Below are positions 51,439 through 59,490 of a stretch of DNA of 64,000 bases, in pieces. The position numbers were made by a program, and so were the translations under genes. The DNA is from Nocardia neocaledoniensis (GTDB taxonomy: Bacteria > Actinomycetota > Actinomycetes > Mycobacteriales > Mycobacteriaceae): NCBI RefSeq assembly GCF_003182135.1, contig NZ_QGTL01000011.1, positions 1 to 64,000 of the forward strand. The letters are read 5' to 3'. The notes beneath the pieces are model-generated. The model was not told where the DNA came from and searched no databases. It saw only the letters and a list, made by a program, of their open reading frames with translations. The stretch's first letter is position 1, and the number at the start of each line of letters is the position of its first letter.

Positions 51439-52026
51439 GTGACCCAGAGTTCGCCCCCGGCAACCGGGCGCCCCCGCAGCACGGATCGCGACCACGACTT
51501 GCTGGTCGCCACGCAGGATCTCCTGGCCGAGGTCGGCTACGACCGGTTGACCATAGATGCCGTCGCTGCCCGCTGCGGGGCGGCCAAGACGACGGTGTAT
51601 CGACGCTGGGCAGGCAAACCCGAACTGGTCACCGCCGCGATCGGGCACCTACAGAATCCCGGACGGATACCGGACACCGGTTCCCTACGCGGCGATCTCA
51701 TCGAGATGGCCGCCACGTGGCACGACGGCGACGCGCGACGCGACACGATCATCGCCGGGCTGCTGACCGCGATGACCGGTGACAGCCGGCTACGCGATAC
51801 GGTCACCACCACGATCACCGCACCCCGGCGCGGTGTGTTCGCTGCGATCGTGGACCGCGCGCGGCGCCGCGGCGAGATCACCGGTTCCCCCGACATCGAA
51901 CTCCTCGGTGCAGTCATCCCGGCGTTGACTTTCCACCACGTCACCGTTCTCGCCGCACCGATCGATCGCGCGTTCATCGAGCGCGTCGTCGATCAGATCG
52001 TGATGCCCGCCTTCACGGCGGGTTGA
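51439..52026 (+). CDS. TetR family transcriptional regulator
   Basis: A 195-residue regulator with GTG start (GGGAGG upstream). Helix-turn-helix TIDAVAARCGAAKTTVYRRW; the C-terminal part resembles the TetR_C type of the AcrR/RutR-like actinobacterial group. It is the probable repressor of itself and of the divergent split-barrel protein. Confidence 0.92.
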   Translation: MTQSSPPATGRPRSTDRDHDLLVATQDLLAEVGYDRLTIDAVAARCGAAKTTVYRRWAGKPELVTAAIGHLQNPGRIPDTGSLRGDLIEMAATWHDGDARRDTIIAGLLTAMTGDSRLRDTVTTTITAPRRGVFAAIVDRARRRGEITGSPDIELLGAVIPALTFHHVTVLAAPIDRAFIERVVDQIVMPAFTAG

Positions 52027-52062
52027 ACAGCCGAATCCATCTGCCAGGTGTGTCGGCGGGGT

Positions 52063-53439
52063 TCAGCGCCGGGTCGGCGTTCCGGTCTCGAGTTCGTCGA
52101 GCGACCGATCCAGATCAGTGAGTAGCCGTTGCAGATGTGGCACGGTGCGACGGCAGCCGACGATACCGAAGTGCATCGACCCGCCCGAGCTGATCGTGGT
52201 GATGTTGACCGCCTGCCCGTCGAGGGGAATTGATGCCGGATACATCGCCTCGAGCCGCAGTCCGTTCCAGTACCGCGGTTCCGCGGCCCCGGGAACATTC
52301 GAGATGACAATGTTGAACGGCGGCGCCGAGCTCGGCAACGGGACAGGCAGAGCCGGTAGAGCCAGCCCGGCGACATTGACCGCCGAGACTCCGAGCATCT
52401 GCAGGGGTGTCAGCTTCGCCATCGCCGACTTGGCATGGTTCATCGAATTGTGGATTCGGGCCAACCTGCGGCGAGGATCGGCGGAATCGGTGGCCAGATC
52501 ACACAGCGCGGCACCCACCGCGTTTCCTTCCGAGCCGCGGTCCCCGTCGTCCTCGCGGCCGCGCAACGAGATCGGCACCATCGCGATCAACGGCTGGGCA
52601 GGGAGTGCGTCTTCGGCACGCAGATAGCCACGTAACGCTCCCGCGCACATCGCCAGCACCACGTCGTTGAGCGTGACCTGTTCGCGAACCGCTATGCCCC
52701 GCAGCCGGTCCAGCGGCCACGACTGTGCGGCGAATCGACGCGCACCGGTGATCGGTACGTTGAACATCGTCGCCGGTGCCTGGAAAGGACGCGGATGTGG
52801 GTAGTCGCGCGCCAGCCCATAGGCACCCGAGACCGTGGCCGGGATCGCCGCACCGAGGCGCCCCAATGCGCGCACCGCACCAGTCGAGCGCGATACAGGA
52901 CCGGACCCGACATCGGCGACAGGCCGCGGTCTGGCACGCCACGGCGGCAGGCACTCGCGCGACGCGGGGTCCGGCGACAGCGCTCGGTGCCAGGTCCGCA
53001 CAGCGCTCACTCCGTCCATCAGCGCGTGATGAGTCTTGGCGTACAACGCGATCCGGCCATCGGCCAGTCCATCGATCACGTAGACCTCCCACAGTGGCCG
53101 ATGTCGATCGAGCAGCGAACCGTGCAGCATCGAGACCAATTCGAGCAGCTCGCGAACCCGACCTGGCGCGGGCAAAGATAGCAACTGCACGTGGTATTCG
53201 ATCTCGACCTCGTCATCGATCGCCCACTGCAAAACTGAGAACCCCTGCAGCAACCGCCCCGGACGCCGCCGAAACATCGCACCGACCTGACTGTCGGCAG
53301 TCAGGTCGTCATACAGCGACCGTGCCGTGTGCCCGCCGCCCCGGCGCGGCGCGAACAACGACAATCCGCCGACATGCATCGGATGCTCGCGCGATTCCAT
53401 CAGCAGAAACATCGAATCCAGTGGTGACATCACCACCAT
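52063..53439 (-). CDS. Wax ester synthase/diacylglycerol O-acyltransferase (WS/DGAT)
   Basis: A 458-residue acyltransferase making triacylglycerol or wax esters from acyl-CoA. The catalytic HHxxxDG is H137-H138-A-L-M-D142-G143 in KTHHALMDGVSA, preceded by the PLWEVYVIDGL block; later family blocks are NDVVLAMCAGALRGYL and FNIVISNVPGAAEPRYWNG. GAGGAGG precedes the ATG. Storage-lipid synthesis matches the lipid-rich context. Stands alone, convergent with TetR. Confidence 0.93.
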   Translation of the reverse strand: MVVMSPLDSMFLLMESREHPMHVGGLSLFAPRRGGGHTARSLYDDLTADSQVGAMFRRRPGRLLQGFSVLQWAIDDEVEIEYHVQLLSLPAPGRVRELLELVSMLHGSLLDRHRPLWEVYVIDGLADGRIALYAKTHHALMDGVSAVRTWHRALSPDPASRECLPPWRARPRPVADVGSGPVSRSTGAVRALGRLGAAIPATVSGAYGLARDYPHPRPFQAPATMFNVPITGARRFAAQSWPLDRLRGIAVREQVTLNDVVLAMCAGALRGYLRAEDALPAQPLIAMVPISLRGREDDGDRGSEGNAVGAALCDLATDSADPRRRLARIHNSMNHAKSAMAKLTPLQMLGVSAVNVAGLALPALPVPLPSSAPPFNIVISNVPGAAEPRYWNGLRLEAMYPASIPLDGQAVNITTISSGGSMHFGIVGCRRTVPHLQRLLTDLDRSLDELETGTPTRR

Positions 53440-53940
53440 GGGTCGCCTCCTCGCCTGCAATTCACCCCGCTGTACCGCACAGCCTGGGGCACACAGTCTG
53501 GACCGAGCTGTCACCGCGATTGCTATGACACGGCCGACCCGCCGAAAGCATGCGCCGCGCAAATCACGCCACGGTGCCATTTCCGCGAGATCCGTACAAC
53601 ATTTCCCCGCGGCACGAATTCCCGGCCCGGAATTCTCCTCACTGAAGAAGATTCCGCAGCCGCCGAGCGCTCCGGAATCGCCAGGTGTATTCGAGGAGCT
53701 CGGCGAGCATCAACCTGGGAGCCTGTGGCCGGGTGCCGAATTCGATGTGGTGGTCCCGATGGGTTCGGTGACCGGTAGCGGTGAGCCAGAGCAGGTGGCG
53801 GTCGCCGCTCACCGGACCCTGCCACGGGTCGACGCCGCGGCGGGCGATCGTCGCGGTCGCGTGCCGGTGTGTAGCGGCGGGAAGCTGCGCGCGGGCCACC
53901 AGTGGCTGCTGCACCAGGCGGCCCGGGACAAGGCGGGGAT
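53440..53940. other. 500-bp intergenic region
   Basis: Upstream of WS/DGAT and downstream of the FG-GAP gene. A minus-strand frame (53914-53639) ends in a protein-like run (RLMLAELLEYTWRFRSARRL) but has no start or ribosome site, so it is at most a relic. The part up to 53640 is relatively AT-rich and presumably holds the WS/DGAT promoter. No clear motif. Confidence 0.35.
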
Positions 53941-55224
53941 TCAGCCGGGCAAGCCGGTGCGGTTGCGCAGGACGCTGACCGCGTGATGACCGTTGAGACT
54001 GCCGGAGTTGGCCGTGACCAGGTCGGGGCGGTCGTCGTTGTCGAGATCGCCCACGGCCACCGCGTTGGTGCCGGTTCCCGCGGGGAGCAGCAGCGGTGGG
54101 GCGAATCGGGCGTCGGGCGCGTGGGGCGCGGTGAGATTGCGGGCCACCGCCAGGCCACCGGGCAGGCCCTCGATCGACACCGCCGCCGCCGTCACCACAT
54201 CGATCCGCCCGTCGTCGTCGAAGTCGGCGGTGGCCAGCGATTCCGGGACGAATCCCGTTCCGGCGCTGCCTGTTCCGGGTCCGATCGGACGGAACTCGGG
54301 TGGACCCGTTGTGGCGTCGTCGATCGAGACCAGCACGCCGGCCAGTGGCGTGCCCGGCGCGACGGAGGTGAGCAGATCGAGTCGGCCGTCGTTGTTCACA
54401 TCGACCGGGCCGACACCGTTGGGCAGGATCGACAGCATCCGGACCGTCTCGAACAGCGGGGTCGCGCCGGGGCCCGGCGTCCGGTTCATCAGGACCGACA
54501 CTGTGCTGGAACCGGTTTCACCGACGACGATATCGGTGCGGCCGTCCTGGTCGAGGTCGGCCACTGCCAGCCCCTCGGCGACGAAACCGGCGGCGAAGGG
54601 GTGCGGCGGACCGAAGGTGATGCGATCCGAACCGGGCTCGGTGGTGTTGATCAGCACGTCCACCGCGCCGAGCACCACGTTGAGCAGGTTGCCGACCACG
54701 AGGTCGGGCTTGGCATCGCCGTCGACGTCGGCGATCGCCAGCTGGCCAGGGCTCAGCCCGGCCGCGAACTTCTGCGGCTGCCCGAACTCGACGTGGCCGG
54801 ACCTGTCGGCGGTGTGGTTCACCACGACCGATACGCCACCCTCGGCGAGGTCGCCCGAATTGGCCGCGACGATATCGGGCCTGCTATCGGCATTCAGATC
54901 GGCGACGGCGGCCGCTGTGGTGAATGGTCCGGTGGCAGCCTGCACCGGCCGGTCGAACGCCGCCGCGCCGCCCTGGTTACGCAGCACAGACACCCCGCCC
55001 CACCCGGCCTGCAGGGCGTCGGCGGTGACGATGTCGGCATGGCCGTCCTGGTCGATGTCGGCCACCGTCACGTTCCACGGCACCCCGGCGACGGTATCGA
55101 GCTGCATCGGCGCGGTGAAGGCGAGCGCCGCTGGTTCGGGCATCGCGCCGACCGGTGACGACGTCGTCACTGCGACGATCGCCAGCCCGATCATGCTTGT
55201 CGCGACGGTACGAATGCGCGGCAT
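53941..55224 (-). CDS. Secreted seven-repeat FG-GAP/VCBS beta-propeller protein
   Basis: A 427-residue exported protein: signal peptide MPRIRTVATSMIGLAIVAVT to about VGAMPEP, then seven repeats each with an EF-hand-like calcium loop: ADIDQDGHADIV, ADLNADSRPDIV, ADVDGDAKPDLV, ADLDQDGRTDIV, VDVNNDGRLDLL, ADFDDDGRIDVV, GDLDNDDRPDLV, spaced about 50-60 residues. Seven matches an integrin-alpha-like seven-bladed propeller. No catalytic domain or anchor, so it may bind a surface or ligand outside the cell. The start is the ATG at 55224; a GTG lies at 55239. Confidence 0.88.
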   Translation of the reverse strand: MPRIRTVATSMIGLAIVAVTTSSPVGAMPEPAALAFTAPMQLDTVAGVPWNVTVADIDQDGHADIVTADALQAGWGGVSVLRNQGGAAAFDRPVQAATGPFTTAAAVADLNADSRPDIVAANSGDLAEGGVSVVVNHTADRSGHVEFGQPQKFAAGLSPGQLAIADVDGDAKPDLVVGNLLNVVLGAVDVLINTTEPGSDRITFGPPHPFAAGFVAEGLAVADLDQDGRTDIVVGETGSSTVSVLMNRTPGPGATPLFETVRMLSILPNGVGPVDVNNDGRLDLLTSVAPGTPLAGVLVSIDDATTGPPEFRPIGPGTGSAGTGFVPESLATADFDDDGRIDVVTAAAVSIEGLPGGLAVARNLTAPHAPDARFAPPLLLPAGTGTNAVAVGDLDNDDRPDLVTANSGSLNGHHAVSVLRNRTGLPG

Positions 55225-55415
55225 GGAACTCCCCACCACCCGAAGCTGCGACTCGGATTACACAGCCGACTACGCCGAGTATCCCCGCACGTCGCCGCAC
55301 AGTCTTTACACGAGAGCGAGAAGCGAGCGACGGATGTTCTCCGATTCGTGCATTGTGGGCGATCGCCTTCCTGGCCGACGATGCGGGAACTCGCCTCGTC
55401 GATTCAGGGAGATCC

Positions 55416-56201
55416 ATGCTCACTCCATCCTCAGCCGGTCGCCCGCGCAGGTTGTCGCGGCCCCAAACGATGAACCGGTGGGCCGGACCTTGGTCGGGTA
55501 CGGCGAACCCGGTCGTGCTCGTGCACGGGTTCGGCGCGAGCGCGAACCTCAACTGGCGATTGCTCGCCGGACACCTGGCCCGGCACGGCTTCGACACCTT
55601 CGCGCTGGACTACGGCGATGCGGGCCGCGGCAGGCTCACCGCGCTGGGGCCGGCGCGGCGCTCGTTCGGGTACGGCGACGCGGCGAGCTGCGGGCACGAG
55701 CTCGCCGCGTTCGTCGACCGGGTGCGCGCCGCCACCGGCGCCACGAAGGTGGACCTCGTCGGACACTCCTACGGTGCGTTGATCTGCCAGTACTACCTCA
55801 AACGCCTCGACGGCAACGAGCGGGTCGAGCGGATGGTCGGGATCGCGCCGACGTTTCACGGAACCACGTTCAACGGGCTGCTCGCGTACCCACGGATCGT
55901 GTCGCTGGCCTCGGCCGCCCTCGGTGCGTCCTTGATCGATCAGGCGGTCGGCTCGGCGTTCCTGGCCGAACTGTACGCCGACGGCGATCTCGCGCCCGGG
56001 GTCGACTACACCACGATCAGTCCCCGCTGGGATCACATCTCGACCCCGATCACCGCCCAGCGCCTCGACGGACCGGGGGTGCGCAATATCCGGCTACGTC
56101 GCGGTGTATCCGATCACATCTCCATCGCCGCGAGCCGTCATGCGCGCGCGGAGGTCATCGCCGCGCTGGGGCGGCCCCACAGTTTCAGTACAGCGCACTG
56201 A
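55416..56201 (+). CDS. Lipase class 2/EstA-like alpha/beta hydrolase
   Basis: A 261-residue triacylglycerol lipase-like protein. Oxyanion motif VHGFGASANLNW, nucleophile VGHSYGALICQYYLKRLDG, acid probably in the SPRWDHISTPIT region and histidine in GVSDHISIA. AGGGAG precedes the ATG. No clear signal peptide. It is followed by an SDR gene 30 bp downstream, probably cotranscribed. Confidence 0.88.
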   Translation: MLTPSSAGRPRRLSRPQTMNRWAGPWSGTANPVVLVHGFGASANLNWRLLAGHLARHGFDTFALDYGDAGRGRLTALGPARRSFGYGDAASCGHELAAFVDRVRAATGATKVDLVGHSYGALICQYYLKRLDGNERVERMVGIAPTFHGTTFNGLLAYPRIVSLASAALGASLIDQAVGSAFLAELYADGDLAPGVDYTTISPRWDHISTPITAQRLDGPGVRNIRLRRGVSDHISIAASRHARAEVIAALGRPHSFSTAH

Positions 56202-56231
56202 TCCACGCTGCGGGAGATCCAGGAGTAGAAC

Positions 56232-57059
56232 ATGCACAGTGTCGGGAATGCGGGCGGTCAGCGCACCGCCGTGGTGACCGGAGCCTCATCCGGGATCGGG
56301 CGCGAGGTCGCGCGGGCACTGGTCGCTCGCGGCTATCGGGTCGTCGGCACCAGCCGTTCGCCGGAGTCGGTCCCCGACAGCGCCCGGATCGACGGCGTCG
56401 AACTGCGGGCGCTGGATCTGACCGATCCCAGGTCGATCGCCCGGTTCGCGGAGAGCCTCGACGTGGTCGATGTCGTCGTCAACAACGCGGGTGAGAGCCA
56501 GTCGGGTCCGTTCGAGGAGCTGCCTGCCGATGCCGTGCGGCGGCTGTTCGAGCTCAATGTGTTCGGGCCGGTCGCGCTCACGCAGGCGCTGCTGCCGGGG
56601 ATGCGGTCGCGTGGCTATGGCCGGGTGGTGATGATCGGATCGATGCTGGCAAGTTTTCCGCTGCCGTTCCGGTCGTCCTACGTGGCGAGCAAAACGGCGA
56701 TCAAGGCGTTCGCCGACGCCGCCCGGTTCGAACTGTCCCCGCACGGGGTGTGGCTGAGCACTGTCGAACCCGGTTCGATCCGGACCGGGATCAGCGAGCG
56801 GCGCACGAAGTATCTGGCCGCGGACTCGGTGTTCGCGGCCGACTTCGCCACCGTCATCGGGCGGCTGGACGCGAACGAGCGTCGTGGGATCCCGGCCGAG
56901 CGGGTCGCCGCGACGGTGCTGCGCGCGATCGAGGCCGAGCGGCCGCGCCCCCTCTACGCCGTCGGCAGCCGCGCGCCGCTGGCCTTCACCGCGCGTCGGC
57001 TGCTGACCGGGACAGCGATGGCGACGCGGGTTGCCCGCGCGCACGGGCTGACACGGTGA
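56232..57059 (+). CDS. Short-chain dehydrogenase/reductase (SDR)
   Basis: Classical SDR of 275 residues: cofactor motif TGASSGIG (16-23), NNAG, catalytic serine in MIGSMLAS, YxxxK in SSYVASKTAIKAFADAARFE. The R after the beta-2 strand (GTSRSPES) suggests NADP(H). AGGAG precedes the ATG. Substrate is unknown; linkage to a lipase suggests a lipid-derived ketone or alcohol. Confidence 0.92.
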   Translation: MHSVGNAGGQRTAVVTGASSGIGREVARALVARGYRVVGTSRSPESVPDSARIDGVELRALDLTDPRSIARFAESLDVVDVVVNNAGESQSGPFEELPADAVRRLFELNVFGPVALTQALLPGMRSRGYGRVVMIGSMLASFPLPFRSSYVASKTAIKAFADAARFELSPHGVWLSTVEPGSIRTGISERRTKYLAADSVFAADFATVIGRLDANERRGIPAERVAATVLRAIEAERPRPLYAVGSRAPLAFTARRLLTGTAMATRVARAHGLTR

Positions 57060-57166
57060 CGACAGCCGGGACCTCTACATTTGCGAGAATCGTCGGTCCG
57101 ATATTGGTGGTATGGATGAATTTCGGGTGGTCTTGCGGGATTCGTGGCCGGACTCCTTCTGAATCG

Positions 57167-57204
57167 TGCAATCTTCACTTTGATTGCATCGCTGTGATGC
57201 GATC
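57167..57204 (+). promoter_or_regulatory. Leader with mutually exclusive hairpins
   Basis: Segment 1 TGCAATC (57167-57173) can pair with segment 2 GATTGCATC (57182-57190); segment 2 can instead pair over 9 bp (one G-U) with segment 3 GATGCGATC (57196-57204) around loop GCTGT. The two stems cannot coexist. The region ends 9 bases before the AAGGAG of the 27-codon gene, so switching could affect its translation. It might instead be tandem operator dyads. Confidence 0.5.
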
Positions 57205-57224
57205 TCGTTCCGAAGGAGAGTTTC

Positions 57225-57308
57225 ATGTCCGGTTCCGCTTCCGATTTCCTGGCGTCGATCTTCACGCGCATGATCCAGAACATGTTCAGTTCGATCAGCG
57301 CCGGCTGA
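57225..57308 (+). CDS. 27-residue amphipathic peptide, unknown
   Basis: ATG with AAGGAG at 8 bases spacing, 27 codons, stop TGA at 57306. The peptide starts MSGSASDFLASIF, continues with TRMIQNMFSSI and ends SAG; it is predicted to form one amphipathic helix with one D and one R, no cysteine and no signal peptide. Flanked by a structured leader and a perfect terminator 12 bp after the stop, it looks like a complete monocistronic gene. I know no family. Candidates are a membrane-active or signalling peptide, or a small regulatory protein. Confidence 0.65.
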   Translation: MSGSASDFLASIFTRMIQNMFSSISAG

Positions 57309-57320
57309 GCCGGGATCCGT

Positions 57321-57355
57321 CGGTACCGACCCTTCGCGCGGGAGGGTCGGTACCG
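57321..57355 (+). terminator. Terminator of the 27-codon gene
   Basis: CGGTACCGACCCT and its exact complement around loop TCGCGCGGG: a 13-bp perfect stem starting 12 bases after the stop. No T-run, as usual in this group. It also separates the peptide gene from the convergent PucR gene. Confidence 0.85.
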
Positions 57356-57451
57356 GGCAGGGCGGCTGGGAGAATCGGGCGCGGATGCCGCTGTACCCGA
57401 CAGGATCGAGCGTCCGGTATCGGAGGGCATTCTTCGCTGTCGCTGGTCGGA

Positions 57452-58699
57452 TCACTGCGGGTTGGCTGCGCCTGACGTCTCGGGAGTGGTCGTGAGTTCG
57501 TGGACAGTCAGGGCCGCAGCCAGGATCCGGGAATCGTGGGGATCGGTCGGATCGAAACCGGTGAGGTCGGCGACGCGACGTAACCGGTAGCTGAAGCTGT
57601 TCGGGTGTAGGTGAACTGCCGCTGCCGCGTGTTTGCGATTCCAGCCGAAGCGGATGTGTGCCCGCAACGCCTCGAACAGATGGGGGTGGGCGTACAAAGG
57701 GGTGATTCGTGAGGCCAATCGATCGCGGGCCGGGCCGGGTCGGGTGAGCTGGTACTCGAGCATGAGGTCGTCGAGAGTGTAGGATCCGGCGGGTCGGCCG
57801 ATGCCTCGGGCCAGCTCGGCCAGTTCGCTGATATCGGCCGTGGCATCCGCGAGGTCGGCGCGGGGAACGTTGTGCAGCTCGACGATGACCACTGGCTGTT
57901 CGAGCCGCCCGGTGAGCTCACTGGCGAACTCGTGATAGCGGGTGCCGTCTGCGCTCGACGTCGGCGGCAGGAGGGCGAAGCCGGCTCTGCCGTCAAAGGT
58001 GTACAGGGCGCTCGACCCGGCCAGGTCGTCGACCAATTCTCGCGCCAGCCGCGCGCGACGACGCGCGAGGAGCTCGGCGGCGGGTGGTGTCCGGCCCCCC
58101 TCGTCGAGAACCTGGATCGAGAGCAGGTCGTACTCGTCGCACAGGGTGACATCGGCCCTGACTGTGAGCTCGTCGACGGGCCGGCCGTGTAGCAGGGCCG
58201 CGGAGAGTTCGCGCCGGGCATCGCGTTCGCCGCAGCGCACCGGGTGCGCGAGATCGACATAGGTGCCGGCCATGGCGGTGATCGTGTGCTCGAGCAGATC
58301 CAGATACCGCGCGGAAATCAGGGCCAGATCGTCGATGTCCTCGGACGCGGCCTGCTCGGTGACCTCCTGCCAGACCCGTCGCATCCCGGCGAAGTAGCCA
58401 CGGGTGACGAGGGCGAGGGGAATACGTTCCTCGACCGCCAGCTCGATCACTGGGGTCACGATCGCGACGACATCGTCGGCCTCGATTGGGCTCTCCTCGG
58501 CGATGGATCGAGCGACCACCGTCACCGCTTGGACGATGCTCGTCGCCAAGTGGGGGCCGAAGTGATCCGCGGGCAACTGATCGGTCCCCGGGATCTGCGC
58601 CGTACCCACGGCAGCGAACTCCGCCGCCAGCTCGATCAGCCGCGGAATCGACCGTGTGATCAGCGGTGAATCAATGCCGCTGCCTCGCCTTGTCGCCAT
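57452..58699 (-). CDS. PucR/CdaR-type transcriptional regulator, second paralogue
   Basis: A 415-residue regulator aligning end to end with the one at 31871-33112: same opening (IDSPLITRSIPRLIELAAEF), same middle (SYTLDDLMLEYQLTRPGPAR) and same C-terminal helix-turn-helix (HIRFGWNRKHAAAAVHLHPN). The middle regions with the putative ligand site differ more. Divergent from a TetR gene; a TetR-type site lies 85-109 bp upstream of the start. Targets may be the peptide gene, SDR and lipase next to it. Confidence 0.9.
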   Translation of the reverse strand: MATRRGSGIDSPLITRSIPRLIELAAEFAAVGTAQIPGTDQLPADHFGPHLATSIVQAVTVVARSIAEESPIEADDVVAIVTPVIELAVEERIPLALVTRGYFAGMRRVWQEVTEQAASEDIDDLALISARYLDLLEHTITAMAGTYVDLAHPVRCGERDARRELSAALLHGRPVDELTVRADVTLCDEYDLLSIQVLDEGGRTPPAAELLARRRARLARELVDDLAGSSALYTFDGRAGFALLPPTSSADGTRYHEFASELTGRLEQPVVIVELHNVPRADLADATADISELAELARGIGRPAGSYTLDDLMLEYQLTRPGPARDRLASRITPLYAHPHLFEALRAHIRFGWNRKHAAAAVHLHPNSFSYRLRRVADLTGFDPTDPHDSRILAAALTVHELTTTPETSGAANPQ

Positions 58700-58783
58700 G
58701 TCTGTCGTCCAGTGCTTGTCGAATAGTCCGTCTAGTCCGTCGGAGTTTCCTGCACGCCGTGTGGGGAGCGGACCCGATCACTC

Positions 58784-58808
58784 TAAACAGGAAACGATCA
58801 TTCTCCAA
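58784..58808. promoter_or_regulatory. Shared TetR-type site, copy 1
   Basis: TAAACAGGAAACGATCATTC continuing CTCCAA; the core GGAA.CGATC.TTCTCC recurs at 61145-61161. It lies between the divergent PucR (58699) and TetR (58846) genes. The CGATC centre and AA/TT flanks give partial dyad symmetry, consistent with a TetR dimer. Confidence 0.65.
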
Positions 58809-58845
58809 ATTACACCGGTCGGCGTACCGATGACATACTGTCGAG

Positions 58846-59490
58846 ATGACCGCATCCACACCGCGGGCCCGGCGATCCCAACAGGAGCGACGGGCCGTCA
58901 CCGTCGACCGCCTCGTCGCGGCCACCGTCGAGACGATCCTGGAACTCGGCTATTACCGCACCTCGGTGAAGGAGATCTGCACCAGGGCCGGTCTCTCGGT
59001 CGGTGCGATGTTCCGGCAATTCGATTCGCGCCTCGAGCTGATCGGCAAGGTGGCACTGGATCTCACCGAACAGATCCTGGAGTCCTACCGATCCGCTGCG
59101 AAAGTTCTCCAGGCGCAACCTGATCCCCGGAGATCTGCGATCGAATTCCTGGCCGCGTCGGCGTCGGCTCCGCTGACGGACGTGTGGCGTGAACTGATGA
59201 TGGCGGCCCGCACCGATGCTGAGCTGCGGGCGATGATCGCTCCGTCGCTGCCGCTGCTCTACGAAGGTGCGTACGAGCTGACCGAGGAACTCGGGCTCTT
59301 CGGGAACGTCCCGGAATCCGAGCGCCGAGTGCTGCTCTTCTCGATGATGCACATGTTCTCCGGCGCCACGTTGACCCGGCCGATCTACCCGCTGCCCGAC
59401 ATCGATGAGCAGCGGGTTTCGCTGGCGGCGCACTACCTTTCGCTGGCGGCGGATCTCGAACCGTCAATTCCCGGTGAGGTCACGACGTAG
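58846..59490 (+). CDS. TetR family transcriptional regulator
   Basis: A 214-residue regulator with helix-turn-helix SVKEICTRAGLSVGAMFRQF and a helical ligand domain. It is convergent with the acyl-CoA ligase, overlapping it tail to tail by 27 bp. Copies of one site upstream of itself/PucR and upstream of the ligase suggest it controls both. An acyl-CoA or fatty acid ligand would fit. Confidence 0.92.
   Translation: MTASTPRARRSQQERRAVTVDRLVAATVETILELGYYRTSVKEICTRAGLSVGAMFRQFDSRLELIGKVALDLTEQILESYRSAAKVLQAQPDPRRSAIEFLAASASAPLTDVWRELMMAARTDAELRAMIAPSLPLLYEGAYELTEELGLFGNVPESERRVLLFSMMHMFSGATLTRPIYPLPDIDEQRVSLAAHYLSLAADLEPSIPGEVTT

Noticed and set aside
53993..56494. An 833-codon open frame on the plus strand
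   Set aside because: It runs antisense to the FG-GAP gene and out of frame through the lipase and SDR; composition is typical of a shadow frame.
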